The position numbers and the translations under genes were made by a program. A stretch of DNA of 64,000 bases from Azospirillum sp. TSH64 (GTDB lineage: Bacteria > Pseudomonadota > Alphaproteobacteria > Azospirillales > Azospirillaceae). The notes beneath the pieces are model-generated. The model was not told the DNA's origin, did not search any database, and saw only the letters and a list, made by a program, of their open reading frames with translations. The DNA lies in the NCBI RefSeq assembly GCF_003116035.1, contig NZ_LGQW01000015.1, positions 2,206,902 to 2,270,901 of the forward strand, read 5' to 3'. Of the stretch, positions 8,741 to 18,343 are shown piece after piece. Every line of letters starts with the position of its first letter. Within the stretch, counting starts at the first letter, position 1.

Positions 8741-11356
8741 CTACGCCGGTGCTGGCAGGGCGACGTGCTCATCCTCGGCGGCCAGAAGCCGCTCCACCGA
8801 GTCCGGCAGGGCGGGACGGGCGAAGTGGTAGCCTTGGGCGTATTGGCACAGACCGCGCAAATACACCGCTTCGTCCGCCGTTTCCACCCCTTCCGCCACG
8901 CAATCCAGCCGCAAAATGGTGGCAAGGCCGGCAATGACCTGGACGATGGCGGCGTTGCCCTCCCCAGTCGACACCGCGCGGACGAAGCTGCGGTCGATCT
9001 TCAGCACATCCACCGGCAGCTTGTGCAGATAGGCCAGCGACGAATAGCCGGTGCCGAAATCGTCAATCGACAGCCGAACGTCCATGTCGCGCAGGCTCTG
9101 CATCAGCATCCGGCATTCGTCCGGATCCTGGACCAGCAGGCTCTCGGTCAACTCCAGCTTCAGGCTGGAGGGCGGGATCGCCACCGCATCCAGCAGATCG
9201 CGAACGGCGCCGACGATGTCGTCGTCACGGAACTGGCGGGTTGAGACGTTGACGCTCATGAACAGCGGCACGGGCCTGGGAAAGCGCGCCTGCCACGCCG
9301 CCAGCTGCCGCACCGCCTCTCCCAGCGCCCAGCGGCCCATCGGCGCGATCAGCCCGGTCTCCTCGGCCAGCGGGATGAACTCCAGCGGAGACACCAGGCC
9401 GCGGTCTGGATGGTTCCAGCGCATCAGCGCCTCGAAACCGGCGATGGCACCGCTCTCCAGCAGGACGATGGGCTGGTAATGCAGGCAGAGCTGCCCCTGC
9501 TCCAGCGCGGCGCGCAGGTCGGCCTCCATGCGCATCGCCGCCATCGCCTGCCGGCGCAGGTTGGCGTCGAACACGTCGATGCGCGCCCGCCCGCCGCTCT
9601 TGGCGCGGTACATGGCGAGGCTGGCGTCGCGCAGCATGTCCTCCGCCCGCTCGTAGCCGGTCTGGCTCAAGGCCACGCCGATGGAGGCGGTCAGCACCAC
9701 GTCATGCCCCTCGGCCAGCGTCACCGGGCGGGAGATGGCGCGGGCCATCCGCTCCGCCGCCTCCAGCGCGTCGCCGGCATCGTCCATCTCGTCCACCAGC
9801 ACGGCGAACTCGTCGGCGGACAGGCGGGCCAGCGTGTCGCCGACGCGGCGGCTGACGTCCAGCCGCTCGGCGACGATGCGCAGCATGCGGTCGCCGGCGC
9901 TGGTGCCGAGCGCGTCGTTGATCGCCTTGAAACGGTCAAGGTCGATGATGATGGTGGCGAAGGGATGGGAGCCGGCACGGCGGTTGCGGTCGAGCGCCTG
10001 CCCGATGCGGTCCAGCAGAAGCGTGCGGTTCGGCAGGCCGGTCATGCTGTCGTGGACGGCGTTGAACAGGATTTGTTGTTCGGCCTTCTTGCGCGCCGTG
10101 ATGTCGGTCATCGAGCCGGCCATGCGGACGGCAAAGCCTTTGTCATTGCGGACGGCCAGCCCGCGCACCAGCATCCACATCTCCTGGCCACCCTTGCCGC
10201 GGATGCGGAACTCCTGCTGCAGGTGCGGGCGCTCGCCGACCAGGTGCAGGCCGATCGCGGTGCGCAGCCCGTCGAGGTCGCCCGGCATGACCCGGCTGAA
10301 CCATTCGTCGACGGAGCCGGCGATCTCCGCCTCCTCGAAGCCGAGCATCGCCTTCCAGCGCGGCGAGTAGTAGACCTCGCCGCTGTCGATGTGCCAGTCC
10401 CACAGCCCGTCGGCGGCCCCTGCCGCGGCGAGGGCGTAGCGCTCCTCGCTCTGGCGCAGGCGCTGCTCGGCGGTCTTGCGGTCGGTCACGTCGGCCTGGC
10501 TGCCGACGAGGCGGATCGGCTTGCCCGCGGCGTCCAGAACGGCGATGCCGCGGCAGGCCATCCAGCGGATCGCCCCGGCGGCGTTGCGCATGCGGTATTC
10601 GACTTGGAAGGCCGCTTCCGCCTCGCTTTCCGATTCTGGCCCTGCCCGGCCGAGGGAGGCCATCGCATCGGTCAGGATGGCGCGGTCGGCCGCCAGGATG
10701 CGGCCCAGCCACTCCTGCGGCTCGTCGGTCAGATCCGCCGGCGAGAGCCCGAGAAGCGAGGCCCATCGCGGCGAGTAATAGACGCGGTCGGTGACCAGAT
10801 CCCAGTCATAGAGCCCGTCATTGCTGGCCGCGGCGGCGAGCGCGTAGCGTTCCTCGCTGCGGCGCAGCTCCTGTTCGGCATGCTTGCGGTCGGTGATGTC
10901 GGCGACCGACCCGACCAGCCGGATCGGCTCGCCCGAATCGTCCATCACCGCCATGCCGCGGCAGACCAGCCAGCGCCAATGCGGCTTTGCCGCAGCGGAC
11001 GCATCGGCGCGGCGGACGCGGTGTTCGATCTGGAAGGGGACGGACAGCCCGACCATCTGCGCCTCGAACGAGGCATGCAGCCAGTCGACGTCCTCCGGAT
11101 GGACCAGCGAAAGCCAGTCGTTCGGCCGGTTGGACTCGCGGCTGGGATCGCCCTGCGGCAGCCCGAGGAAATCCTTGAAGCGGGGGGAGAGGTACAGCGT
11201 GTCGCTGCGCAGGTCCCAATCCCAGACGCCTTCGGTTCCGGCCTTTTCCGCCAGCAGATATCGGTCGATGTTGGTGTTCAAGACCCCTCGTCGGACCCGT
11301 CGGCGGTCAGCGATTGGTGGGGCCTCCCACCGTTGAGGGTCCGATGGTATGGGCAT
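8741..11356 (-). CDS. PAS-PAS-PAS-GGDEF-EAL cyclic-di-GMP phosphodiesterase, degenerate GGDEF
   Basis: 871-residue soluble sensor. Three tandem PAS/PAC units (about residues 30-160, 165-295, 300-425) share the repeated pattern WDWDL..YYSPRW..LLG and end with 'TDRK'. A GGDEF domain (430-600) has LPNRTLLLDR and DLDRFKAINDALG, but the active loop reads SADEF (513-517), so cyclase activity is doubtful. The EAL domain (612-860) keeps EAL at 642-644, ELTESLL, DDFGTGYSS (765-773) and AEGVET, so it should hydrolyse c-di-GMP. No membrane segment is evident. ATG 11356 has no clear ribosome binding site; a TTG at 11280 behind GAGGGG is an alternative start that still keeps PAS1. Confidence 0.93.
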   Translation of the reverse strand: MPIPSDPQRWEAPPIADRRRVRRGVLNTNIDRYLLAEKAGTEGVWDWDLRSDTLYLSPRFKDFLGLPQGDPSRESNRPNDWLSLVHPEDVDWLHASFEAQMVGLSVPFQIEHRVRRADASAAAKPHWRWLVCRGMAVMDDSGEPIRLVGSVADITDRKHAEQELRRSEERYALAAAASNDGLYDWDLVTDRVYYSPRWASLLGLSPADLTDEPQEWLGRILAADRAILTDAMASLGRAGPESESEAEAAFQVEYRMRNAAGAIRWMACRGIAVLDAAGKPIRLVGSQADVTDRKTAEQRLRQSEERYALAAAGAADGLWDWHIDSGEVYYSPRWKAMLGFEEAEIAGSVDEWFSRVMPGDLDGLRTAIGLHLVGERPHLQQEFRIRGKGGQEMWMLVRGLAVRNDKGFAVRMAGSMTDITARKKAEQQILFNAVHDSMTGLPNRTLLLDRIGQALDRNRRAGSHPFATIIIDLDRFKAINDALGTSAGDRMLRIVAERLDVSRRVGDTLARLSADEFAVLVDEMDDAGDALEAAERMARAISRPVTLAEGHDVVLTASIGVALSQTGYERAEDMLRDASLAMYRAKSGGRARIDVFDANLRRQAMAAMRMEADLRAALEQGQLCLHYQPIVLLESGAIAGFEALMRWNHPDRGLVSPLEFIPLAEETGLIAPMGRWALGEAVRQLAAWQARFPRPVPLFMSVNVSTRQFRDDDIVGAVRDLLDAVAIPPSSLKLELTESLLVQDPDECRMLMQSLRDMDVRLSIDDFGTGYSSLAYLHKLPVDVLKIDRSFVRAVSTGEGNAAIVQVIAGLATILRLDCVAEGVETADEAVYLRGLCQYAQGYHFARPALPDSVERLLAAEDEHVALPAPA

Positions 11357-11474
11357 TTTGGTGAAGAAACCATAAATGCTCCAAGCACGCCGTTATCGCG
11401 GTTGCCGAGGGTTCCTTCCGCGAAATTTTTTCCTATATTAGGATAGCTCGCCACCTCTTCCGAAACCGGCACCG

Positions 11475-12197
11475 ATGGATTGGTCCGATCAGGGAATCGT
11501 TCTGTCATCCCGTCCCCAGGGGGAAGGGTCCGCCGTCGCGACTTTGCTGACGCGCGAACACGGTCGCCATGCCGGGATGATTATGGGCGGACGCTCGGTG
11601 CGCCAGCGCGGCACGCTGGAACCGGGAACGCTGGTCCATGCCCGCTGGCGCGGCCGGTTGCCCGAACATCTCGGCCATTTCACGCTGGAGTCGGTGAAGG
11701 GCTATGCCGCCAATTTCTTCGACGATGCCCAGGCGCTGGCCGCCCTGATCAGCGCCTGCGCGCTGGTGGAGGCGGCGCTGCCGGAGCGGGAGGCGCACCC
11801 TGCCCTGTTCGACGGGCTGCTCGCCCTGTTCGGCCTGCTGGACGGGCCGGCCTGGGCGGAGACCTATGTGCGGTGGGAGATCGGACTGCTGGCCGAGCTT
11901 GGATTCGGCCTCGACCTCGACCGCTGTGCGGTGTCGGGGGCCAACGACTATCTCGCCTATGTCAGTCCGCGCACCGGCCGCGCCGTGACCGCATCGGTGG
12001 GAGAGCCCTACCGCGACCGTCTGCTTCCCCTGCCCGATTTCCTGGCCGGACGCGGCGGCGGCGGGCCGGCGGCTGTGGCCGACGGGCTGCGGCTGACCGC
12101 TCATTTCCTGGAACGCCACGTGCTGAACGGGCCGCTGCCGCCCGCGCGTGAACGCTTGAGAGAACGTTACGCGAACGCGGTAGCGCGTTCGGCCTGA
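11475..12197 (+). CDS. recO: DNA repair protein RecO
   Basis: 240 residues. The N-terminal OB-fold begins [20 protein letters not shown], then a helical C-terminal domain with [21 protein letters not shown] and the alphaproteobacterial RecO signature [14 protein letters not shown]. RecO works with RecR to load RecA at ssDNA gaps. The zinc-finger cysteines found in many RecO proteins are not present apart from the single Cys in DRCAVSG, as is common in this class. It is followed 20 bases later by parC and opposed by the c-di-GMP gene. Confidence 0.94.
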   Translation: MDWSDQGIVLSSRPQGEGSAVATLLTREHGRHAGMIMGGRSVRQRGTLEPGTLVHARWRGRLPEHLGHFTLESVKGYAANFFDDAQALAALISACALVEAALPEREAHPALFDGLLALFGLLDGPAWAETYVRWEIGLLAELGFGLDLDRCAVSGANDYLAYVSPRTGRAVTASVGEPYRDRLLPLPDFLAGRGGGGPAAVADGLRLTAHFLERHVLNGPLPPARERLRERYANAVARSA

Positions 12198-12217
12198 AAC
12201 TGCTAGACCCCATCATC

Positions 12218-14443
12218 ATGAAGCCGCAAAATCCCGCCTCCGAAATCCTGGAAAAGCCGCTGGCCGACGCGCTCGGCGAGCGGTATCTCAGCTACGCGCT
12301 GTCCACCATCGTGTCCCGCTCGCTGCCCGACGTGCGCGACGGGCTGAAGCCGGTGCACAGACGCCTGCTGTTCGCCATGAGCCAGCTCCGGCTGGAACCG
12401 ACGACGCCGCCCAAGAAATCGGCCCGCGTCGTCGGCGACGTGATCGGCAAGTTCCATCCGCACGGCGACACCTCCGTCTACGACGCGCTGGTGCGGCTGG
12501 CGCAGGACTTCTCCGTCCGCTACCCGCTGGTCGACGGCCAGGGCAATTTCGGCAACATCGACGGCGATAACGCCGCGGCGATGCGATACACCGAAGCCCG
12601 CCTGACCGAGGTCGCCAAGGCGCTGCTGGAGGGCATCGACGAGGATGCCGTCGATTTCCGCCCGACCTATGACGGCGACGGCGACGAGCCGGCGGTGCTG
12701 CCCGCCAACTTCCCCAACCTTCTGGCCAACGGGTCGAGCGGCATCGCCGTCGGCATGGCCACCAACATCCCGCCGCACAATGTCGGCGAGATCTGCGACG
12801 CGCTGCGCCACCTGATCAAGCACCGCGACGCCAGCATCGAGACGCTGGTCGGCTTCATGCCCGGCCCGGATTTCCCCACCGGCGGCGTACTGGTCGAGTC
12901 GCCGCAGAATGTGATCGAGGCCTACCGCACCGGCCGCGGTGCCTTCCGCCTGCGCGCCCGCTGGGAGGTGGAGAAGCTGGGCCAGGGCACTTGGCAGATC
13001 GTCGTCACCGAAGTGCCCTATCAGGTGCAGAAGGCCCGGCTGGTCGAGAAGATCGCCGAGCTGCTGCTGGCCAAGAAACTGATCCTGCTGGACGACGTGC
13101 GCGACGAATCGGCGGAGGATGTGCGTCTCGTCCTGGTGCCGAAGAACCGCAATGTGGATCCCGAGGTTCTGATGGCCTCGCTGTTCCAGGCGACCGACCT
13201 GGAGATCCGCTTTTCTCTGAACATGAACGTGCTGGGTGCCGATCATGTGCCGCGGGTGATGAACCTGCGCGAGGTTCTGCAGGCCTTCCTCGACCACCGG
13301 CACGAGGTGCTGGTCCGCCGCTCCAACCACCGGCTGAAGCAGATCGACCATCGCCTCGAGGTTCTCGGCGGCTATCTCGCCGCGTACCTGAACCTCGACG
13401 AGGTCATCCGCATCATCCGCGAGGAGGACGAGCCGAAGCAGGAGCTGATCCGCGCCTTCACCCTGACCGACGTGCAGGCCGACGCCATCCTCAACATGCG
13501 CCTGCGCAACCTGCGCAAGCTGGAGGAGATGGAGATCCGGCGCGAGCACGAGGCGCTGACCACCGAGAAGAACGGCCTGCTGGAGCTGCTGGGCGACGAG
13601 ACCCTGCGCTGGAAGCGGATCGCCGAGGGTGTGGTCGAGATCAAGAAGAAGTTCGGCGCCGGCGCGCTCGGCAAGCGGCGCACCGACGTGGCCGACGCGC
13701 CGACGGTGATCGAGGTGCCGCTGGACGCGCTGGTGGAACGCGAGCCGGTGACCGTGATTTGCTCGGCCAAGGGCTGGATCCGCACGGTGCGCGGCCACCT
13801 GACCGACGCCGAGGCGGAGGATGTGAAGTACAAGGACGGCGACGCGCGCGGCTTCATCGAGCGGTGCGAGACGACCGACAAGCTTCTGGTCTTCGCCAGC
13901 AACGGCAAGTTCTTCACCATCGGCGTCGACAAGCTGCCGCGCGGCCGCGGCTTCGGCGAGCCGGTCCGGCTGATGATCGACCTCGGCAACGACGTCGACA
14001 TCGTCGACCTGTTCCGCCACCAGCCCGGCCGCACCCTGCTGGTGGTGTCGGAGGATGGCCGCGGCTTCCGCGTCGAGGAGGCTGAGGTGCTGGCCCAGAC
14101 CCGCGCCGGCAAGCAGGTGCTGAACCTGGAGGACGGCAAGTCCGCCCGCATCTGCCAGCCGGTGAGCGGCGATACGCTCGCCATCATCGGCAACAACAGG
14201 AAGATGCTGGTCTTCCCGCTGGAGCAGGTGCCGGTGATGACCCGCGGCAAGGGCGTCCAGCTTCAGAAGTACAAGGACGCCAGCGTCGCCGACGTGAAGA
14301 CCTTCACGCTGGCCGAGGGACTGAGCTGGAAGAACGGCGAGCGCAACTTCAACGTCAGCGACCTGACCGGCTGGATGGGCGACCGCGCCGGCCAGGGCAA
14401 GATGCCGCCGAACGGCTTCCCCAAGAACAACCGGTTCCTGTAA
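12218..14443 (+). CDS. parC: DNA topoisomerase IV subunit A
   Basis: 741 residues. The opening [34 protein letters not shown] and the breakage-reunion motif around catalytic Tyr124 ([11 protein letters not shown]) identify a type IIA topoisomerase A subunit. The shortened C-terminal beta-propeller without a full GyrA box points to ParC rather than GyrA. ParC with ParE decatenates daughter chromosomes. The quinolone-region position after HGD is Thr85, where E. coli ParC and GyrA have Ser. ATG 12218 follows recO closely. A strong terminator lies downstream. Confidence 0.95.
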   Translation: MKPQNPASEILEKPLADALGERYLSYALSTIVSRSLPDVRDGLKPVHRRLLFAMSQLRLEPTTPPKKSARVVGDVIGKFHPHGDTSVYDALVRLAQDFSVRYPLVDGQGNFGNIDGDNAAAMRYTEARLTEVAKALLEGIDEDAVDFRPTYDGDGDEPAVLPANFPNLLANGSSGIAVGMATNIPPHNVGEICDALRHLIKHRDASIETLVGFMPGPDFPTGGVLVESPQNVIEAYRTGRGAFRLRARWEVEKLGQGTWQIVVTEVPYQVQKARLVEKIAELLLAKKLILLDDVRDESAEDVRLVLVPKNRNVDPEVLMASLFQATDLEIRFSLNMNVLGADHVPRVMNLREVLQAFLDHRHEVLVRRSNHRLKQIDHRLEVLGGYLAAYLNLDEVIRIIREEDEPKQELIRAFTLTDVQADAILNMRLRNLRKLEEMEIRREHEALTTEKNGLLELLGDETLRWKRIAEGVVEIKKKFGAGALGKRRTDVADAPTVIEVPLDALVEREPVTVICSAKGWIRTVRGHLTDAEAEDVKYKDGDARGFIERCETTDKLLVFASNGKFFTIGVDKLPRGRGFGEPVRLMIDLGNDVDIVDLFRHQPGRTLLVVSEDGRGFRVEEAEVLAQTRAGKQVLNLEDGKSARICQPVSGDTLAIIGNNRKMLVFPLEQVPVMTRGKGVQLQKYKDASVADVKTFTLAEGLSWKNGERNFNVSDLTGWMGDRAGQGKMPPNGFPKNNRFL

Positions 14444-14463
14444 GAGCTGTAACTGGCAAAAAG

Positions 14464-14501
14464 CGCCCTCTCCCACCGCGGGAGAGGGCGTCTTTGTTTT
14501 T
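14464..14501. terminator. Bidirectional rho-independent terminator
   Basis: CGCCCTCTCCC (14464-14474) pairs perfectly with GGGAGAGGGCG (14480-14490) around a five-base loop, followed on the plus strand by TCTTTGTTTTT. On the minus strand the stem is followed by a TTTTT run, so it serves parC and the convergent MotE-family gene. Confidence 0.88.
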
Positions 14502-15498
14502 ACTTCGGCGTCGTGACCGTCGCCGTCAGCGGCACGCGGCGTTCGACCAGGGCCGAGGTGACCTCCTTGGCCTTCACCGGATCCATGGCGGCCAGGATCG
14601 GCGCGGTCTTCTGTTCCTTCATCTTCTGGATGACGCCCAGCAGCACCGGCATGTCGAGTTCCTCGAAGATGCGGGCGGCTTCCTTCGGCTTCATCGTCTC
14701 GTAGATCTTCACCAGGCTTTCCAGCTGGGCCGACTGCTTCTCGTCGCCCTGGGCCATCAGCTTCTGGATGTCGGAACGGGTCTTCTCCATCTCCGCCACC
14801 TTCTGGTCGATCCGCTTCTCGGCAGCAGCCAGCAAGGCCTCACGCTGCTCCATCTCCTTGGTGCGGCGCTCGATCTCGGCGCGGCGTTCGGCGAAATGCT
14901 GGAGCAGTTCCTGATTGTCGATAGGACCGAGCGGTGCCAGCGGCGCATTGGCCGCCGGTGCGTTGGCCGGACCGCTGGAGCCGCCGGGAGCCGGGGGAGC
15001 GTCCTTGCCGGCCGGCTTGGTGGTCGCGGCGGGAGTCTGCCCGGCCGCCGTCTGCCCAGCCGCCATCTGGATGGGCGGCGTCGCCGGGGTGGAGCCCTGC
15101 GGCCCCTGGGCAAGGCTGACCGGGAAGTCGGGCAGGCGGGCGTCATGGGTGGCGAGGCGCCACAGATCGCCGACCCGCACGCCCAGCATCAGCACCGCGA
15201 CGAAGATGGTCAGCGGCAGCAGACGGAAACGGGCGCCGCGCATCCGCGCCCTCAGCCGCTGGGTCAAGGGTACCCGCGGCGTCGCCGGCTTGCGCGCCTT
15301 GGCCTTCGCCTTGCCCTTCTTCGCCGGCACCTTTCCCGCCGCAGAGCGGACGGCCGGCAGTTGCGCCTGCTGGGCCTGTTGGGCGGCCAGCGTGGGAGAG
15401 GTGTGGACGCCGGTCGGGGCGGCGCCAGCCGGGCGGATCACGACCTTGGGTTCGCCGCCCGCCGCAGCGGGCCTGCCGTCACTGGTGCGCATGGTCAT
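14500..15498 (-). CDS. MotE-family flagellar protein (MgtE N-terminal-like domain)
   Basis: 332 residues: a basic, Pro/Ala-rich cytoplasmic N-terminus, one membrane segment (about 95-112, FRLLPLTIFVAVLMLGV), a Gly/Pro/Ala linker, a coiled coil (about 205-270, ERRAEIERRTKEMEQREALL) and a C-terminal helical domain 'MKPKEAARIFEELD...ILAAMDPVKAKEVTSAL' like the MgtE N domain found in MotE/FliG-like proteins. MotE acts as a periplasmic chaperone for a motor protein in rhizobia. It is the last gene of the fliL-fliM operon, with its ATG overlapping the previous stop (ATGA). Confidence 0.82.
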   Translation of the reverse strand: MTMRTSDGRPAAAGGEPKVVIRPAGAAPTGVHTSPTLAAQQAQQAQLPAVRSAAGKVPAKKGKAKAKARKPATPRVPLTQRLRARMRGARFRLLPLTIFVAVLMLGVRVGDLWRLATHDARLPDFPVSLAQGPQGSTPATPPIQMAAGQTAAGQTPAATTKPAGKDAPPAPGGSSGPANAPAANAPLAPLGPIDNQELLQHFAERRAEIERRTKEMEQREALLAAAEKRIDQKVAEMEKTRSDIQKLMAQGDEKQSAQLESLVKIYETMKPKEAARIFEELDMPVLLGVIQKMKEQKTAPILAAMDPVKAKEVTSALVERRVPLTATVTTPK

Positions 15499-16163
15499 CC
15501 AAGCCCCTTGCCGGCGTTCTCGATAGCCTGAAGCAGTTCGCGTTCGGCCCGCGACAGGCTCTCCCCGTCACGAGTAATGGGGTCACGGGCGATGGGCTCG
15601 CGTGCCTCGGCCGGCGGTTCGGCGCGGGCGGCGGCCCGGCGCGGCGGCGCGTCCAGCCGAGGCGGCGGCGGGGCGTGGTCGTCATGGTCGTGGTCATCCT
15701 CGACCGGCAGGCTGCGCAGGGCAGGACGCGGCGCCACCAGCGGCGCCTTTGCCGGGCTGCGCGCGGCCAGAACCGGGGCAACCGCCACGGAACGGCCGCC
15801 ATCACGCCCGCTGTCGCGGCGACCGCCATCACGGCCGCCGTCACGCTCGCCGACGCCGCCCAGCCGGTTGGCCAGCGTGTCGCCCGCCTCGATCATGAAT
15901 TGCAGCTCATCACGCAGGGCCTGTGCCTTGATCACCGTGCGCTGGAGATCCTCGCCGGTGTCGCCCGCCGCCTTCTTCAGCGTGCGCACGCCGGTCTCTG
16001 CCCGCCCCATCGCGTCGTTCAGGCCCTGGATCAGTTCGGCCATCTCGCCGCGGCTCTCGCGCAGCGCGATGATCTGCCGGTTCAGGATGATCGCATAGGC
16101 GATGGTGGCGGCCAGCAGGCCGACCATCACGACGTCGATGATGATGGAGACCAGCGGACTCAT
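15495..16163 (-). CDS. DUF6468-type flagellar-operon membrane protein
   Basis: 222 residues with one N-terminal membrane helix (VSIIIDVVMVGLLAATIAYAII), a conserved cytoplasmic helical part (LNRQIIALRESRGEMAELIQ, roughly residues 27-105) and a long low-complexity Arg/Asp/Pro/Ala tail that ends in a predicted helix (ERELLQAIENAG). This architecture matches the uncharacterised DUF6468 family that sits beside fliM in alphaproteobacteria; the family name is from memory. It is coupled by ATGA overlaps to fliM upstream and the MotE gene downstream. Its function is unknown; a role in motor or switch assembly is inferred from position. Confidence 0.72.
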   Translation of the reverse strand: MSPLVSIIIDVVMVGLLAATIAYAIILNRQIIALRESRGEMAELIQGLNDAMGRAETGVRTLKKAAGDTGEDLQRTVIKAQALRDELQFMIEAGDTLANRLGGVGERDGGRDGGRRDSGRDGGRSVAVAPVLAARSPAKAPLVAPRPALRSLPVEDDHDHDDHAPPPPRLDAPPRRAAARAEPPAEAREPIARDPITRDGESLSRAERELLQAIENAGKGLG

Positions 16164-17233
16164 AACCTCATGACCTCCTGCTTGGGCAGTTCCTTTTCCA
16201 GGCGGACGGCGATGTGCCCGCCCTTGCGCCCCATCCGCCCCTGGAACATCGACACGTCGCCGCAGCGCAGCTCGATGGCGCCGTCGGGGGTGGCGTTCAG
16301 CAGGATGCGGGTGCCGACGCGCCAGTTCAGCACGTCGTGCAGCGTCATCGTCACCTCGTCCAGCACGGCGGACAGATCGACGTCCGTCACCATCAGTTCC
16401 GAGGCCAAGTGGGTTTCCCAGATCGAGTCACGGCCGAACTTCTCGCCCATGAACATCTGAAGCAGCAGCTCACGCACCGGCTCCAGCGTCGCGTAGGGGA
16501 TCATCAGCTCCAGCCGGCCGCCGCGATCCTCCATGTCGATGCGCAGCTTGACCAGCACGGCGGCGTTGGCGGGACGCGCGATGGTGGCGAAGCGCGGGTT
16601 GGTCTCCAGCCGGTCGAAGCGGAAGGTGACGGGCGACAGCGGATCGAAGGCGGCGGACAGGTCGGACAGCACCACATGGACCATGCGTTCCACGAGGTTG
16701 CGTTCGATGGTGGTGTAGGGACGGCCTTCGATGCGCATCGCCGCCGTGCCGCGCCGGCCGCCCAGCAGCACGTCGACGATGGAATAGATCAGCGCGGAGT
16801 CGACGACCATCAGGCCGTAATTGTCCCACTCCTCCGCCTTGAACACCGACAGCATCGCCGGCAGCGGGATGGAGTTCAGGTAATCGCCGAAACGCACCGA
16901 GGAAATCTGGTCGAGGCTGACCTCGACGTTGTCGGAGGTGAAGTTGCGGAGGCTGGTGGACATCATGCGGACGAGGCGGTCGAAGACCACCTCCAGCATG
17001 GGCAGGCGTTCGTAGTTGACCAGCGCCGAGTTGACCAGCGCCATGATGCCGGAGTTGTCGCCGTCGCCGGCGCCACCCTGGTCGAAGCCCAGCAGGCTGT
17101 CGATCTCGTCCTGGTTCAGGACGCGGGTCGACCCGCCGCCGCCCATGTCGCCGACATCGCCGCTGTCCTCGGCCAATGCGGCCCATTCGGCGGCAAGCCG
17201 TTCTTCTTCGCTCAGTTCACCGGTGTCGCTCAT
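16160..17233 (-). CDS. fliM: Flagellar motor switch protein FliM
   Basis: 357 residues. The N-terminal CheY-P-binding peptide is present as VLNQDEIDSLLGFDQ (about 38-52), unusually preceded by about 35 acidic residues. The CheC-like middle domain (about 65-270; SSVRFGDYLNSIPLPAM) is followed by the C-terminal SpoA/FliN-like domain (about 280-350; MTLHDVLNWRVGTRI). FliM forms the C-ring with FliG and FliN and switches rotation. It lies between fliL (28 bases) and DUF6468 (ATGA overlap). Confidence 0.96.
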   Translation of the reverse strand: MSDTGELSEEERLAAEWAALAEDSGDVGDMGGGGSTRVLNQDEIDSLLGFDQGGAGDGDNSGIMALVNSALVNYERLPMLEVVFDRLVRMMSTSLRNFTSDNVEVSLDQISSVRFGDYLNSIPLPAMLSVFKAEEWDNYGLMVVDSALIYSIVDVLLGGRRGTAAMRIEGRPYTTIERNLVERMVHVVLSDLSAAFDPLSPVTFRFDRLETNPRFATIARPANAAVLVKLRIDMEDRGGRLELMIPYATLEPVRELLLQMFMGEKFGRDSIWETHLASELMVTDVDLSAVLDEVTMTLHDVLNWRVGTRILLNATPDGAIELRCGDVSMFQGRMGRKGGHIAVRLEKELPKQEVMRL

Positions 17234-17261
17234 CGGCCCCTATCCCCACCTGACCGGGCCC

Positions 17262-17816
17262 TCACTGGACCAGCATTTCCTTGAACAGCACGTCCTTCAC
17301 CTTCACCGGGAACGCGGCGGCGGTGATGCGCAGAAGCAGTTCCTGGCGCAGCCGGTACATGCCGGCCGACCCGCGCAGATCCTCCAGGCGCAGCTCGCGC
17401 AGGTAGACCTGGAAATTGTCGATGATGCGCGGCAGCACATGCTCCACCGCCCCGACATCCTCCGGCTTCGACAGCTGGATGGAGATCTTGATCTTCAGGA
17501 AGGCCGGACGCTTGTTGCCGGTGTTCAGGTTCACCAGCATGTCCGGCAGGTCGTAGAAGATCGGGGAGGCATGGGCGGCGTCGCCCTTGCCGGCCTCGGC
17601 CCCATGTTCGCCTTCCGCCGCCGCGGCATGCTCCCCCTCCTCCGCCGGCTTCTCCTTGCCCAGCAGCCCGTCGAGCAGACCGGAGAAGTAAACGCCGGCA
17701 CCGGCACCGATCAGCAGGACCAGGGGCAGAACGACGAACAGCACCAGCTTCTTGCCGCTGAATTTCTTCCGGGGCAGGCCGTCGGTCAGTTCACCGGCAT
17801 CGGTTTCGGCAGCCAT
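17262..17816 (-). CDS. fliL: Flagellar basal body-associated protein FliL
   Basis: 184 residues: a short cytoplasmic tail, one membrane segment (about 23-45, LVLFVVLPLVLLIGAGAGVY), an acidic/His linker and the periplasmic stomatin-like FliL domain (PDMLVNLNTGNKRPAFLKIKI ... ELRLEDLRGSAGMYRLRQELL). FliL surrounds the stator and supports torque. It is the first gene of a leftward operon fliL-fliM-DUF6468-MotE; AGGA lies just upstream of ATG 17816. Confidence 0.95.
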   Translation of the reverse strand: MAAETDAGELTDGLPRKKFSGKKLVLFVVLPLVLLIGAGAGVYFSGLLDGLLGKEKPAEEGEHAAAAEGEHGAEAGKGDAAHASPIFYDLPDMLVNLNTGNKRPAFLKIKISIQLSKPEDVGAVEHVLPRIIDNFQVYLRELRLEDLRGSAGMYRLRQELLLRITAAAFPVKVKDVLFKEMLVQ

Positions 17817-18343
17817 GACATCCTGGGATCGTTCGAGGTACGCAACGGCTCAGGCATGCGCCGCCTGACAGGCTCAAAGCTACTTTTGGGATAGTTAATA
17901 ACTCCTTTCGAGTGGGGAATGGACCGCCCCGGACGGGCAGGTTTCCCCCATCTGTCACCATTTCGGCACGGTTCTTGATTGGGACTGCCCGGCGATCCGC
18001 GCCTGCAGTGCATCCGCCTTCCGGTGGGAGCGCAGCCGCGCCCGGAGTCCGCCTCCAGCGGCCCGCCGTCCCCATTGGGATTGCAGGCCTGCCGGCCATC
18101 GCCCTGCCGCACCCCTCTTGTGGCGGGAACGGGAGAGTCTTGCCCGGTGATACCCGGCAAGGAACACCCTCCCCCCGGCAGATTCTGCCCGGCATCCCCT
18201 GCCTCACCCGGCGGGAACGCTTCCCCCTTGTCCGTATCCCGCGGCTTCCAAGGCTTCGGCGAAATTGGCACGGCGCCTGCAATATCCCTTTCGCCGGTCG
18301 GACGCTGTCGTTCGATCCGTTCGCAAGGTGAAGAGGCCGCAAG
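17817..18343. other. Divergent flagellar intergenic region
   Basis: 527 bases between fliL and flgF. The right end holds a clear sigma-54 promoter for flgF (listed separately). Near 17887-17909 the pattern TTTT-N7-TTAA-N7-TTTC has CtrA-box-like spacing toward fliL, but each pair has mismatches, so I do not call it. The middle 300 bases are GC-rich with no gene. Confidence 0.5.
18266..18282 (+). promoter_or_regulatory. Sigma-54 (-24/-12) promoter of flgF operon
   Basis: TGGCACGGCGCCTGCAA: GG at 18267-18268 and GC at 18279-18280 are separated by exactly ten bases, as RpoN requires, with the full TGGCAC -24 block and CTGCA in place of TTGCA at -12. Transcription would start near 18292, about 50 bases before ATG 18344. 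In alphaproteobacteria such class II/III flagellar promoters are activated by FlbD, held in check by FliX. Confidence 0.8.

Noticed and set aside
12203..14476. 757-codon open frame on the minus strand opposite parC, and similar long antisense frames at 5345-6916 and 9410-11446
   Set aside because: They mirror strongly coding genes with well-conserved motifs; in GC-rich DNA the antisense frame is often open. Their composition is His/Arg/Gln/Gly-rich without recognisable domains.
17957..17975. Sigma-54-like sequence on the plus strand in the fliL/flgF region
   Set aside because: GG is followed after ten bases by GA rather than GC/GT, and it lies about 370 bases from flgF.
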